NCBI RefSeq assembly: GCF_009498455.1
Contig: NZ_CP045644.1
Span: 372,001-436,000, forward strand
Direction: 5' to 3'
From: Variovorax paradoxus
GTDB taxonomy: Bacteria > Pseudomonadota > Gammaproteobacteria > Burkholderiales > Burkholderiaceae_C
Length of the DNA: 64,000 nucleotides
Positions 17,114 through 26,569 of the stretch are shown here, piece after piece. Numbering within the stretch: position 1 is the first letter of the stretch; every line of letters starts with the position of its first letter. The notes beneath the pieces were generated by a model. The model ran no database searches, was not told the DNA's origin, and saw only the letters and a list, made by a program, of their open reading frames with translations. Position numbers and translations under genes: made by a program.

Positions 17114-17518
17114 ATGAGCAATGGAATTCGAGCCGTCAACCCCTCCAAGCTGCCGAAGCTTTCCACAGTGATGTCACATGCTGTCGTCGTCGAGCGTGCC
17201 GGACTTGTCTATACCTCCGGGCAACTGGCTTGGGATGAGAACGGCGACCTGGTGGAAGGAAACCTTAGCGAGCAGTTCAGGCGCGCGTACGAGAACATCG
17301 ACATCGTTCTCGAAGAAGCGGGAACCTCCCGCGCCAATGTGATCAACGAGACCATCTACCTGGCCGGCTATTCTCCTGAGAATGTTGGCGAACTGATCGG
17401 TGCGATCACGGCGGCACGGCTGCCTGGCGCAACGCCACCCGCGAGCGTCGCCGTCGGTGTTCAGACGTTGTTTGCACCCGGTTTCCTGGTCGAAATTCAG
17501 GTGGTAGCGACCGTTTAA
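17114..17518 (+). CDS. Rid-family (YjgF/YER057c/UK114) protein without the canonical arginine
   Basis: A 134-residue trimeric Rid-fold protein (VYTSGQLAWDENGDLV, then QFRRAYENIDIVLEEAG). RidA enzymes hydrolyse enamines/imines with a conserved Arg in a PAR-S motif near the C-terminus. Here the aligned residue is Ser111 (TPPASVAV), so classical 2-aminoacrylate deaminase activity is unlikely. It is the last gene of the catabolic operon and may act on a ring-fission or ketone intermediate. The function is inferred from position only. Confidence 0.88.
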   Translation: MSNGIRAVNPSKLPKLSTVMSHAVVVERAGLVYTSGQLAWDENGDLVEGNLSEQFRRAYENIDIVLEEAGTSRANVINETIYLAGYSPENVGELIGAITAARLPGATPPASVAVGVQTLFAPGFLVEIQVVATV

Positions 17519-17683
17519 CCTCTGGAGGCCATTTCACGGAAGCTGTGATTCCCTTCTGGTGTATCACTGCAATCGTGAAGTGCACCCGGCTCACCGGCGC
17601 GATGCGTCCCTTGCTGCGGCGGGGATGGACATCGACTTGGTCACTCACGCGCACCGCGAGGGCCATCTCGCCTGACTGATCTT
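17519..17683. other. Intergenic stretch with a possible gene remnant
   Basis: 165 bp between the convergent Rid and LysR genes. On the + strand a 32-codon open stretch (about 17579-17674, ending MDIDLVTHAHREGHLA then stop) has coding-like composition but no start or identifiable family; it may be the tail of a deleted gene. No terminator with a T-run was found. Confidence 0.3.
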
Positions 17684-18559
17684 CTATTTTTCGGTGAGAA
17701 ATTCGAGCAAGGCGCGTAGCGCGGCGCTTTTGTGGTTGCGGTGTGGATAGGTCGCGTACAACCATATCGACTTCGGCATCGCGTCTTTCAGTACTGGCAC
17801 CAGTGCGCCGGAACCAAGATGTGCTCGCGCGAGAACCTCCGGCACGCAAGTGACGCCCAGTCCCTTGACTGCGAGAGCGATCAGAGGCGCGGCATCGTCC
17901 GCTTCGATGCGACTGCGCACATCAACGTACTTCGTCTCTCCGTCCACGACAAACGAGAGTCGGGATGCGCAGTCCCAGAGGGAATGTGTCAGCACGTCAT
18001 GCGCCGCAAGATCCTCTGGCCGAGAAGGAATTCCACGGCGTGCCCAGTACTTTGGTGAGGCGCACAGAACCATGGGAACGGGCTGGAGTTTTCGCACAAT
18101 GAGCTCACGCTGCTCGATGGGGCCTATTCGCAAGGCGACGTCGATCCCTCCGACGATGAGGTCTTCCTCGCGATTGCTCAGATGCAGGCTCACATGAACA
18201 TCGGGATACTGGGCAACAAAGTCGTCGATGTTCTTGCCGAGAACGCCCAACGAGAGCCCATGCGGTGCAGCAAGCCGAAGCCTGCCTTTGGGGTGTGTTG
18301 CGAACCCTGCGAGTTCGTCCCGCAACTCGGAGATCAGCTTGAATATCGGGTCGAGGCGCTCATAGAGCGTCGCCCCCGCATCCGTGACCGTCACGGATCG
18401 CGTCGAACGGTTGAGCAAGCGAACGCCGACATCCTCCTCGAGGTGAGCGATGCTCTTCGTCACGTTGGCCTTCGACACTCGCAGCGCGAAAGCTGCGCGG
18501 GTGAAGCTCTTGCGAGCAGCTACTTCCTTGAATACGCGCAGTTGATGAAGGTCACTCAT
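17684..18559 (-). CDS. LysR-family transcriptional regulator (GcvA/AaeR-like group)
   Basis: A 291-residue LTTR. An N-terminal winged helix-turn-helix (KSFTRAAFALRVSKANVTKSIAHLEEDVG) precedes a periplasmic-binding-protein-like effector domain (about 90-291). ATG 18559 gives the standard MSDLHQLRVF start. It is convergent with the catabolic operon and lies downstream of the STAS-like gene, so its target is not obvious. An inverted repeat CTGGC-N10-GCCAG (18593-18612) lies just upstream and may be its operator. Confidence 0.9.
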   Translation of the reverse strand: MSDLHQLRVFKEVAARKSFTRAAFALRVSKANVTKSIAHLEEDVGVRLLNRSTRSVTVTDAGATLYERLDPIFKLISELRDELAGFATHPKGRLRLAAPHGLSLGVLGKNIDDFVAQYPDVHVSLHLSNREEDLIVGGIDVALRIGPIEQRELIVRKLQPVPMVLCASPKYWARRGIPSRPEDLAAHDVLTHSLWDCASRLSFVVDGETKYVDVRSRIEADDAAPLIALAVKGLGVTCVPEVLARAHLGSGALVPVLKDAMPKSIWLYATYPHRNHKSAALRALLEFLTEK

Positions 18560-18617
18560 TGACTGTGCCGAGAGGATCGATGAGATGGAGCGCTGGCATC
18601 TTGGATCGCCAGACTCC

Positions 18618-18986
18618 CTAACGATCAAGCAGCTTCTTGGCCTCGGTCGGAAATGACGCTTCTACGCAGATGCTGACCGGAAAGCCAAACGCTTTGCTCA
18701 GCCCTCGCACCACGGGTCCAAGCGCGAAGACCAACGACGGGGCTTCCACGATCAGGATGCTTCCCGCACAACGCCCCTTGAGCTCGCTGCGGTTCTGCTT
18801 CAGCCACAGCGCCAGCCTTCGTCGGTCCTCATGGTTGCCATTGGGCCCTGAGATCGGGAGGTCTCGCGTCAAGAACACGAACCTCTCGCCGCGAGCGATG
18901 AGTGCGTTGAGGTCAACTTCCCAGTCGCTGGCTGAAATATCCGAGGACATCCAGACCAAGGGGAACTGAGTGCTATCGATACGCAT
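18618..18986 (-). CDS. Small STAS/SpoIIAA-like protein of unknown function
   Basis: A 122-residue soluble protein. The pattern RRRLALWLKQNRSELKGRCAGSILIVE followed by a hydrophobic strand and a C-terminal helix resembles SpoIIAA/STAS-like proteins, but I cannot assign a function. The composition is less GC-rich than that of core genes. A palindrome with the same core (CTAAC-N3-GTTAG) as the TetR autoregulatory site lies 36-52 bp upstream of its start, so it is probably the TetR target. Confidence 0.65.
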   Translation of the reverse strand: MRIDSTQFPLVWMSSDISASDWEVDLNALIARGERFVFLTRDLPISGPNGNHEDRRRLALWLKQNRSELKGRCAGSILIVEAPSLVFALGPVVRGLSKAFGFPVSICVEASFPTEAKKLLDR

Positions 18987-19021
18987 GAGGATCCATCCAA
19001 CTAACGGCGATAGACTATTTT

Positions 19022-19038
19022 ATCTAACGACGTTAGAT
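19022..19038. promoter_or_regulatory. TetR operator candidate upstream of the STAS-like gene
   Basis: ATCTAAC-GAC-GTTAGAT, perfect 7-bp arms. The core CTAAC-N3-GTTAG is identical to that of the palindrome before the TetR gene (19792-19818). An extra CTAACG half-site lies at 19001-19006. Confidence 0.6.
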
Positions 19039-19153
19039 TGATCAATCGTATCGCTGATGGCCTGGACGGTTTCTGCGTAAAGAGGCGGGCGTGCCCCATG
19101 GCCTGCGTGCGGGGCATAGATAACGTCGGAGCGGGTGGCACGCGTCCGACAAG

Positions 19154-19774
19154 CTAGAGCGTGGACTTGAACCCTGCGATGAAAAGGTCGATGCCGTCAC
19201 TGAATCGGCTATCGAAGTCCTCGCTGAAAAATGTGTGGCGTGCTTCCCAGCAATGCGGATACTTGCTCTGCGCCAACTGAAAGAAGGCATCTTTTCGGAC
19301 GGCCACATCCATGGTGCTGTCGATCCCCAGTGCTTGCTCTTCCATGACGAAACCAAGGATGAAATACAGCAAGCTCAGACTTGCATTGGCTGCACGATGC
19401 GCGCTCGCACCGGATCGAACAAAAGCGCCGATCAAGGCATCGCTGGTGCGCAAGACGTTGTCTGTCACCACGTAGGTCCCTGCGAACACGCGAGCCCCGT
19501 CTCTGTGAGCCAGCAAAGCCTGACGGAGCTCGCGCGCTATCAAGCGGGCTTGATCGTCCCACGGCTGCGTCGGAGAAATGTCGCGCGCAACCGTCTCGAC
19601 CAGAGCGTCTGCCATCCCGTCGATCAGCGCCTGCTTGTTGGGGAAATGCCAATAGAGCGAGGGCGCTTGGATCTGCAACGCCAGCGCCAACTTTCGCAGA
19701 GTCAAGCCCTCTATTCCGTCTTCCGCAAGGAGGGCCAACGCTGAACTGATTACCTGATCTCGTTGAATTCGCAT
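19154..19774 (-). CDS. TetR-family repressor (TetR_C_1-like ligand domain)
   Basis: A 206-residue TetR regulator. The HTH (GLTLRKLALALQIQAPSLYWHFPNKQALID) is of the subgroup containing TetR itself, and the C-terminal half is an all-helical ligand domain. A 12-bp-arm palindrome 18 bp upstream of its start indicates autoregulation, and a second site with the same core precedes the adjacent STAS-like gene. The inducer is unknown. No efflux gene adjoins it, unlike classical tetR. Confidence 0.92.
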   Translation of the reverse strand: MRIQRDQVISSALALLAEDGIEGLTLRKLALALQIQAPSLYWHFPNKQALIDGMADALVETVARDISPTQPWDDQARLIARELRQALLAHRDGARVFAGTYVVTDNVLRTSDALIGAFVRSGASAHRAANASLSLLYFILGFVMEEQALGIDSTMDVAVRKDAFFQLAQSKYPHCWEARHTFFSEDFDSRFSDGIDLFIAGFKSTL

Positions 19775-19791
19775 GGTGCTTGAATCGCTTG

Positions 19792-19818
19792 GCTAAAACT
19801 AACAAAGTTAGTTTTAGC
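19792..19818. promoter_or_regulatory. TetR autoregulatory operator
   Basis: GCTAAAACTAAC-AAA-GTTAGTTTTAGC: a perfect inverted repeat with 12-bp arms, directly upstream of the TetR gene. Core CTAAC-N3-GTTAG. Confidence 0.7.
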
Positions 19819-19866
19819 ATTCGAAAACTTGGATAGGTGCGAACAGTTGCGCGCCCCCGCGCGCCC

Positions 19867-21747
<1,881 letters not shown>

Positions 21748-21831
21748 AGGGAGTACCTTGTCTTGAAGAACAGAAGGGCTCGATGGTAGGGAGCCATCGG
21801 GGAAATAAGGCGTCTAAATTCCCACAGTTTT

Positions 21832-21895
21832 GGAGTTTTATTTCATTCAAACCTATAGATGGAGTTTTATTCCATAATTCCAACCGATATGGAAT
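21832..21895. promoter_or_regulatory. Repeat-rich control region of the Lrp-type gene
   Basis: A 15-bp near-perfect direct repeat GGAGTTTTATTyCAT occurs at 21832-21846 and 21861-21875. The second copy lies inside a palindrome (ATGGA-N7-TCCAT, 21859-21875). A further inverted repeat ATTCCATA / TATGGAAT spans 21869-21895. This AT-rich, repeated layout just before and into the start codon is typical of Lrp/AsnC autoregulation. Confidence 0.55.
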
Positions 21896-22371
21896 CAATC
21901 TCCCTCGACGCGATCGACCTCAAGCTGCTCGACGCGCTCCAGCAGGACGCCTCGCAGACCAACCAGCGCCTGGCGGCCGAGGTGGGCATTTCGCCGCCGA
22001 CCTGCCTGCGCCGCGTGCAGCGCCTGCGGCAGGAGGGACTCATCGAGCGCCAGGTCGCCCTGCTCTCGCCCGACCGCCTCGCCGCGGTGCTGGGCCACGG
22101 CCTGCAGGCGGTGGTGGAGATTTCGCTCGACCGGCAGGACGCCGCCGCGCTCGACGCCTTCGAGGCCCGCGTGATCGCGGACGATGCGGTGCAGCAGTGC
22201 TGGCGCGTGTCGCCGGGGCCCGATTTCGTGCTGGTGGTGGTGGCGCGCGACATGCCCGGCTACGGCGCGCTGACGCAGCGGCTGTTCACGGCCGACGCCA
22301 ACGTGCGCAATGTGAAGGCGTTCTTCAGCCTGAAGCGCGCGAAGTTCGGGGCCCGCGTGCCGCTGGGCTGA
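21889..22371 (+). CDS. Lrp/AsnC-family transcriptional regulator
   Basis: A 160-residue feast/famine regulator: N-terminal HTH ([30 protein letters not shown]) and a C-terminal RAM ligand-binding domain with [16 protein letters not shown] 21889 is preferred; an in-frame ATG at 21859 lies inside the probable operator and would add ten atypical residues. It is divergent from glmS (141 bp) and convergent with otsA. The effector is probably an amino acid; target genes are unknown. Confidence 0.9.
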   Translation: MESISLDAIDLKLLDALQQDASQTNQRLAAEVGISPPTCLRRVQRLRQEGLIERQVALLSPDRLAAVLGHGLQAVVEISLDRQDAAALDAFEARVIADDAVQQCWRVSPGPDFVLVVVARDMPGYGALTQRLFTADANVRNVKAFFSLKRAKFGARVPLG

Positions 22372-22389
22372 CGCGGGCTCCAGGCGCGA

Positions 22390-23775
22390 TCAGCGCTCGC
22401 TCGCCGCAGCGCGCAGCGCTTCGAGAAATTCGCGCCGCCACCAGTGGATGTCCTGCGCCCGGATGCGCGACAGCAGCTTCTGGTGCCGTTCGCGCCGCTC
22501 TTCCAGCGGCATCTGCAGCGCCTGCTGCACCGTCTCGGCGGTGCCGTGCGTGTCGTACGGATTCACGAGCAACGCTTCCTTCAGCTGCTCGGCCGCACCG
22601 GCAAAACGCGACAGCACCAGCACGCCGGGGTCGGCCGGGTCTTGCGCCGCGATGTATTCCTTGGCGACGAGGTTCATGCCGTCGCGCAGCGGCGTGACCA
22701 GCCCCACGGCCGCCGCGCGGCACAGCCCCGGCACCCGCTTGCGCGCCACCATGCGGTGGATGTAGCGCACCGGCATCCAGTCGAGCTCGCCGTAGTCGCC
22801 GTTGATGGCGCCGCACAGCGATTCGAGTTCGCGGCGGATGTCGCCGTACGCATCGACCGTCTCGCGCGTGGGCGAGGCGATCTGGATCAGCGTGGCGCTG
22901 CGCCGGTTCTCGGGGTAGTGGGCCAGCAGCTCGCGGAAGGCGCGCACGCGCTGCGGGATGCCTTTCGAGTAATCGAGCCGGTCGATGCCCAGCAGGAGCC
23001 GGCGGCTGGAGTACTCGCGCTTCATGGTCTCGTACATGTCGCGCGATTCCTTGGCGTGCGTGAGCGCCGCGAACTCGTCCACGTCGATGCCGATCGGAAA
23101 GGCCGCTGCGCGCACGGTGTTGCCGTAGGCGCGGAACAGGTCGCCGCCCAGCGCTTCGCCGTGCGCCTCGTTGTGCACGTAGTGCGCGAAGTGCTGCACG
23201 TCCTGCTCGGCCTGGAAGCCGATCAGGTCGTACGAGAACAGCGAGCGCATCAGCCACTCGTGCTGCGGAATGGCCGCCATGATGATCTGCGGCGGCAGCG
23301 GGATGTGCAGGAAGAAACCGATGCGCTGCTTGCAGCCCATGGCGCGCAGCTCGGCCGCGAGCGGGATCAGGTGGTAGTCGTGCACCCAGAGGATGTCGTC
23401 CTCGCGCAGCAGCGGCAGCAGCTTGCGCGCAAAGAGCTGGTTCACGCGCCGGTAGCCGCCGATGAAGCCGGCCTCGAAGTGCGCCAGGTCGAGCCGGTCG
23501 TGGAACACCGGCCACAGCACGTCGTTGCTGTAGCCCAGGTAGTAGCTGTCGTGGTCGTCGCGGCTCAGGTCGATGGTGGCAAGCGTGACCTTGCCGGCCT
23601 GCTGCGTGTGCAGTTCGCCTTCGCCCGTGGGGCCGCCTTCGACGATCTGCCCGCTCCAGCCGAACCACAGGCCGCCGCTCTGTTGCAGGCTTTCGCCCAG
23701 CGCCACGGCCAGGCCACCGGCAGCGGGCTTGCGTGGGTCGGCCACGCGGTTCGAGATGACGACGAGGCGGCTCAT
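22390..23775 (-). CDS. otsA: Alpha,alpha-trehalose-phosphate synthase (UDP-forming)
   Basis: Retaining GT20 glycosyltransferase joining UDP-glucose and glucose-6-phosphate. At 461 residues it has the normal length: N-terminal [14 protein letters not shown] with GGLAVAL (donor loop), [10 protein letters not shown], and the C-terminal GMNLVAKEY with ESFGG-like nucleotide-site elements. The ATG overlaps the stop of the GH15 gene (ATGA), so the otsB-GH15-otsA operon is tightly coupled. It serves trehalose synthesis for osmotic and desiccation stress. Confidence 0.96.
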   Translation of the reverse strand: MSRLVVISNRVADPRKPAAGGLAVALGESLQQSGGLWFGWSGQIVEGGPTGEGELHTQQAGKVTLATIDLSRDDHDSYYLGYSNDVLWPVFHDRLDLAHFEAGFIGGYRRVNQLFARKLLPLLREDDILWVHDYHLIPLAAELRAMGCKQRIGFFLHIPLPPQIIMAAIPQHEWLMRSLFSYDLIGFQAEQDVQHFAHYVHNEAHGEALGGDLFRAYGNTVRAAAFPIGIDVDEFAALTHAKESRDMYETMKREYSSRRLLLGIDRLDYSKGIPQRVRAFRELLAHYPENRRSATLIQIASPTRETVDAYGDIRRELESLCGAINGDYGELDWMPVRYIHRMVARKRVPGLCRAAAVGLVTPLRDGMNLVAKEYIAAQDPADPGVLVLSRFAGAAEQLKEALLVNPYDTHGTAETVQQALQMPLEERRERHQKLLSRIRAQDIHWWRREFLEALRAAASER

Positions 23776-25706
23776 ATGCACGAATCCCAGGGAGCGGATA
23801 AACGCACGGCCGCATTGATGATGCCGACCATCGAATAGGTCTGCGGAAAGTTGCCCCACATCTCGCCCGTGACCGGGTGCGTGTCTTCCGACAGCAGGCC
23901 CAGCGGATTGCGCGCGGCGAGCATGGTTTCGAAGATCTGCCGCGCCTCGGCCTTGCGGCCGATCTTGGCCAGCGCGTCGATGCGCCAGAAGGTGCAGATG
24001 TTGAAGGCGGTCTCGGGCTTGCCGAAGTCGTCGGCGGCTTCGTAGCGGCGCATGTAGGGGCCGTCGCAGAGCGACTTTTCCATCGCGTCGACGGTCGAGA
24101 TGAAGCGCGGATCGCGCGCATCGATCAGGCCCACCTCGACCATCAGCAGGATGCTGGCGTCGAGCTCGTTGCCGCCGAAGCTCTCGGCAAAGGCCTGGCG
24201 CTCCTCGCTCCACGACTTGGCCAGAATTTCTTCCTTCATGCGCGCCGCATGGCCGTGCCAGTAGGCGGCACGTTCGGGCAGCTCCAGCGTGCGCGCGATC
24301 TTGGCGAGCCGGTCGCAGGCGGCCCAGCTCATGAGCGCCGAGCTGGTGTGCACGCGGGCGCGCGTGCGCAGCTCCCACATGCCGGCGTCGGGCGTGCCGT
24401 ACACGCGCACCGCCTTTTCGCCGACCGCCTCGAGGTGCGGAAACTCCGCCACGCCCGCGCGGCTCAAAAGCCGATGGTCATGAAAAGCCTGCGCCGCGCC
24501 GAGCACGATGTTGCCGTACACGTCGTGCTGGAAGTGCTCCTGCGCCTGGTTGCCCACGCGCACCGGGCCCATGCCGCGGTAGCCGGGCAGGCCGTCGACA
24601 AAAGACTCGGGCAGCTCGCGCTCCAGCCCGATGCCGTACAGCGGCTGGATGTGCTCGCCGTGCGAGCCGATCACCACGTTGCCGAGCCAGCGCAGGTAGT
24701 CTTCCATCGTGCCCACCTCGCTCAGCGAGTTGAGCGCACGCACCACGAAGAAGGCGTCGCGCAGCCAGCAGTAGCGGTAGTCCCAGTTGCGCTGGCTGCC
24801 CGGCGCCTCGGGGATGCTGGTGGTCATGGCGGCGACGATGGCGCCGGTGTCCTCGTACAGCGAGAGCTTGAGCGTGATGGCCGCGCGGATCACCGCGTCC
24901 TGGTACTCGAAAGGAATGGCCAGGCGCTTGCTCCAGGTGCGCCAGTAGGCGATGGTTTCCTGCTCGAACTTGCGCGCGGTGTCGGCGATGCCTTCGAGCA
25001 GCGTCTCGTCCACGCCGAACATGAAGTTGTACTCGCGCGAGATCACGAAAGGCTGGCGCGACAGGATGTGCGAAATCGACGCGTCGGTGTTGAGCCGCAA
25101 GGTCACGTCGGGCCCGACGTAGCGGATGTGGTTGCTGCCGCGCGTGACCTCGGTGGGCTCCGAGGCGCCCCACTGGAAGCGCGGGTCGAGCGCCACACGG
25201 ATGCGCGGCGCGCCGGCAATGGGGCGCACGCGGCGCACCATCATGAGCGGGCGGAAGTAGCGCGAGCGGCTGTAGAAGCGCGGCGCGAAGTCGGTGATCT
25301 CGATGCCCTGCCCCGCGCTGTCGAACAGCTGCGTGCGCAGCACGGCGGTATTGGGTTCGTACCACTGCTTGCTGGAAGCGAAGTCCTCGATCTCGATGGC
25401 CCAGGCGCCGGCTTCCTCGCCGGGGTGCAGCAGCGCGTTGAAGACCGGGTCGCCGTCGAAGCGCGGCAGGCAGCACCACACGGCGCGGGCGCGCGCATCG
25501 ATGAGCGCGCTGTAGGCGCAGTTGCCGATCACGCCGACATTGAGCGAGGGCTCGGCCGGCGGCGCGAAGCCGCGCGGCGGGGTGGCGGCCACCTGCGCCG
25601 CAACTTTCGCGACGTCCGCGGGCGCCGTGTCGTCGGGGCCCGCCGCGCCGGCCAGTGCGTCGCCCGCGCGGTCCTCCGGGGCCTCCGGCAGTTGGTGTTC
25701 GCTCAT
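23772..25706 (-). CDS. Glycoside hydrolase family 15 protein (glucoamylase/trehalase-like)
   Basis: A 644-residue cytoplasmic enzyme. An N-terminal beta-sandwich domain (IGNCAYSALIDARARAVWCCLPRFD) precedes an (alpha/alpha)6 barrel with WDYRYCWLRDA, the catalytic-acid region MWELRTR and the second acidic site near GKPETAFNICTFWRIDAL. It has a poorly conserved Ala/Pro-rich N-terminal 50 residues. It overlaps both otsB and otsA by 4 bp. Within a trehalose operon it may be a trehalase that turns over the product, or a glucoamylase supplying glucose; sequence alone does not decide. Confidence 0.9.
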   Translation of the reverse strand: MSEHQLPEAPEDRAGDALAGAAGPDDTAPADVAKVAAQVAATPPRGFAPPAEPSLNVGVIGNCAYSALIDARARAVWCCLPRFDGDPVFNALLHPGEEAGAWAIEIEDFASSKQWYEPNTAVLRTQLFDSAGQGIEITDFAPRFYSRSRYFRPLMMVRRVRPIAGAPRIRVALDPRFQWGASEPTEVTRGSNHIRYVGPDVTLRLNTDASISHILSRQPFVISREYNFMFGVDETLLEGIADTARKFEQETIAYWRTWSKRLAIPFEYQDAVIRAAITLKLSLYEDTGAIVAAMTTSIPEAPGSQRNWDYRYCWLRDAFFVVRALNSLSEVGTMEDYLRWLGNVVIGSHGEHIQPLYGIGLERELPESFVDGLPGYRGMGPVRVGNQAQEHFQHDVYGNIVLGAAQAFHDHRLLSRAGVAEFPHLEAVGEKAVRVYGTPDAGMWELRTRARVHTSSALMSWAACDRLAKIARTLELPERAAYWHGHAARMKEEILAKSWSEERQAFAESFGGNELDASILLMVEVGLIDARDPRFISTVDAMEKSLCDGPYMRRYEAADDFGKPETAFNICTFWRIDALAKIGRKAEARQIFETMLAARNPLGLLSEDTHPVTGEMWGNFPQTYSMVGIINAAVRLSAPWDSCI

Positions 25707-26497
25707 GCAGGCTTCCTCGGTGATGCTTCTGGGGTGTTGTCAGGTGCGGCCAGCAGGTCGCGTGCCTGCACCAGCCACTCGTAGACCGCGCGCGGCGATT
25801 CGAGCCGGTGCAGCGCCAGGCTGGGCCCGGCGCCGACCTTGATCGCGACACCGCCGCGCGGCTGCACGACGGCGAAGCCGCTCTCGTCGGTGGTGTCGTC
25901 GCCCGCGAAGACCGGCGTGCGGCCCACGAAGGGCGCTTCGTTCATGAAGGCTTCGATGGCGATGCCCTTGTTGACGCCCGAAGGCTTCACCTCGAACACG
26001 AACTTGCCGTGCAGCAGTTCGAGCTGCGGATGGCCTTCGATGGCGCGCGTCATCGCGTCGCGGCACACGGCCTCGAGCTGCGGCGCGAGCCGGTAGTGCA
26101 GCGCGATGGCGGCGTGCTTGCGCTCCACCAGCAGGCCTTCGTGGATGCGCGCGAGTTCGTTGGCGATGTCCAGGATGGGCACGAGGTCGGGCGGGCGTTG
26201 CTCCTGCATGCCGCCCTTCGCGTCGCGGCGCTGCACGCCGTGCTCGCCCGCGGCGGGCAGCCGCAGCGGCGCCAGAAAGCGGTCGATGGCGTCGATCTGG
26301 CGACCCGACACCACGGCGAGCGCGCCACCGAGCAGGTCGCGCAGGTCGCTCAACAGGGGCACGAGGGCGGGCGGCACCTCGATGGCTTCAGGCGTGGCGG
26401 CAAGGCCGACCAGCGTGCCGTCGAAGTCGAGAAAAAGGGCGGCGTCCCGGCCCGGCGGAGGAGGCAACTGTGCGTTGCTGCTGGAGGACTTTGGCAT
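25703..26497 (-). CDS. otsB: Trehalose-6-phosphate phosphatase
   Basis: HAD-superfamily phosphatase giving free trehalose. In 264 residues: motif I FLDFDGTLVGLA, motif II VVSGR, and motif IV FAGDDTTDESGF with the catalytic/metal aspartates. ATG 26497 was chosen because HAD motif I follows within 25 residues; no strong ribosome-binding site is seen and upstream in-frame residues look non-coding. It is the first gene of the otsB-GH15-otsA operon. Confidence 0.95.
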   Translation of the reverse strand: MPKSSSSNAQLPPPPGRDAALFLDFDGTLVGLAATPEAIEVPPALVPLLSDLRDLLGGALAVVSGRQIDAIDRFLAPLRLPAAGEHGVQRRDAKGGMQEQRPPDLVPILDIANELARIHEGLLVERKHAAIALHYRLAPQLEAVCRDAMTRAIEGHPQLELLHGKFVFEVKPSGVNKGIAIEAFMNEAPFVGRTPVFAGDDTTDESGFAVVQPRGGVAIKVGAGPSLALHRLESPRAVYEWLVQARDLLAAPDNTPEASPRKPA

Positions 26498-26569
26498 TGG
26501 GAAAAACCATAGCACGGCTCGCACGCGGCGCGTGTCGGCCAAAGTCCCGGCGTGTGCCGATGGTGCTGT

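Noticed and set aside
21748..21858. A glmS ribozyme or glmY/glmZ-type RNA near glmS
   Set aside because: Only a 6-bp inverted repeat (21781-21799) is present. The ribozyme is a Gram-positive feature and no matching core is seen.
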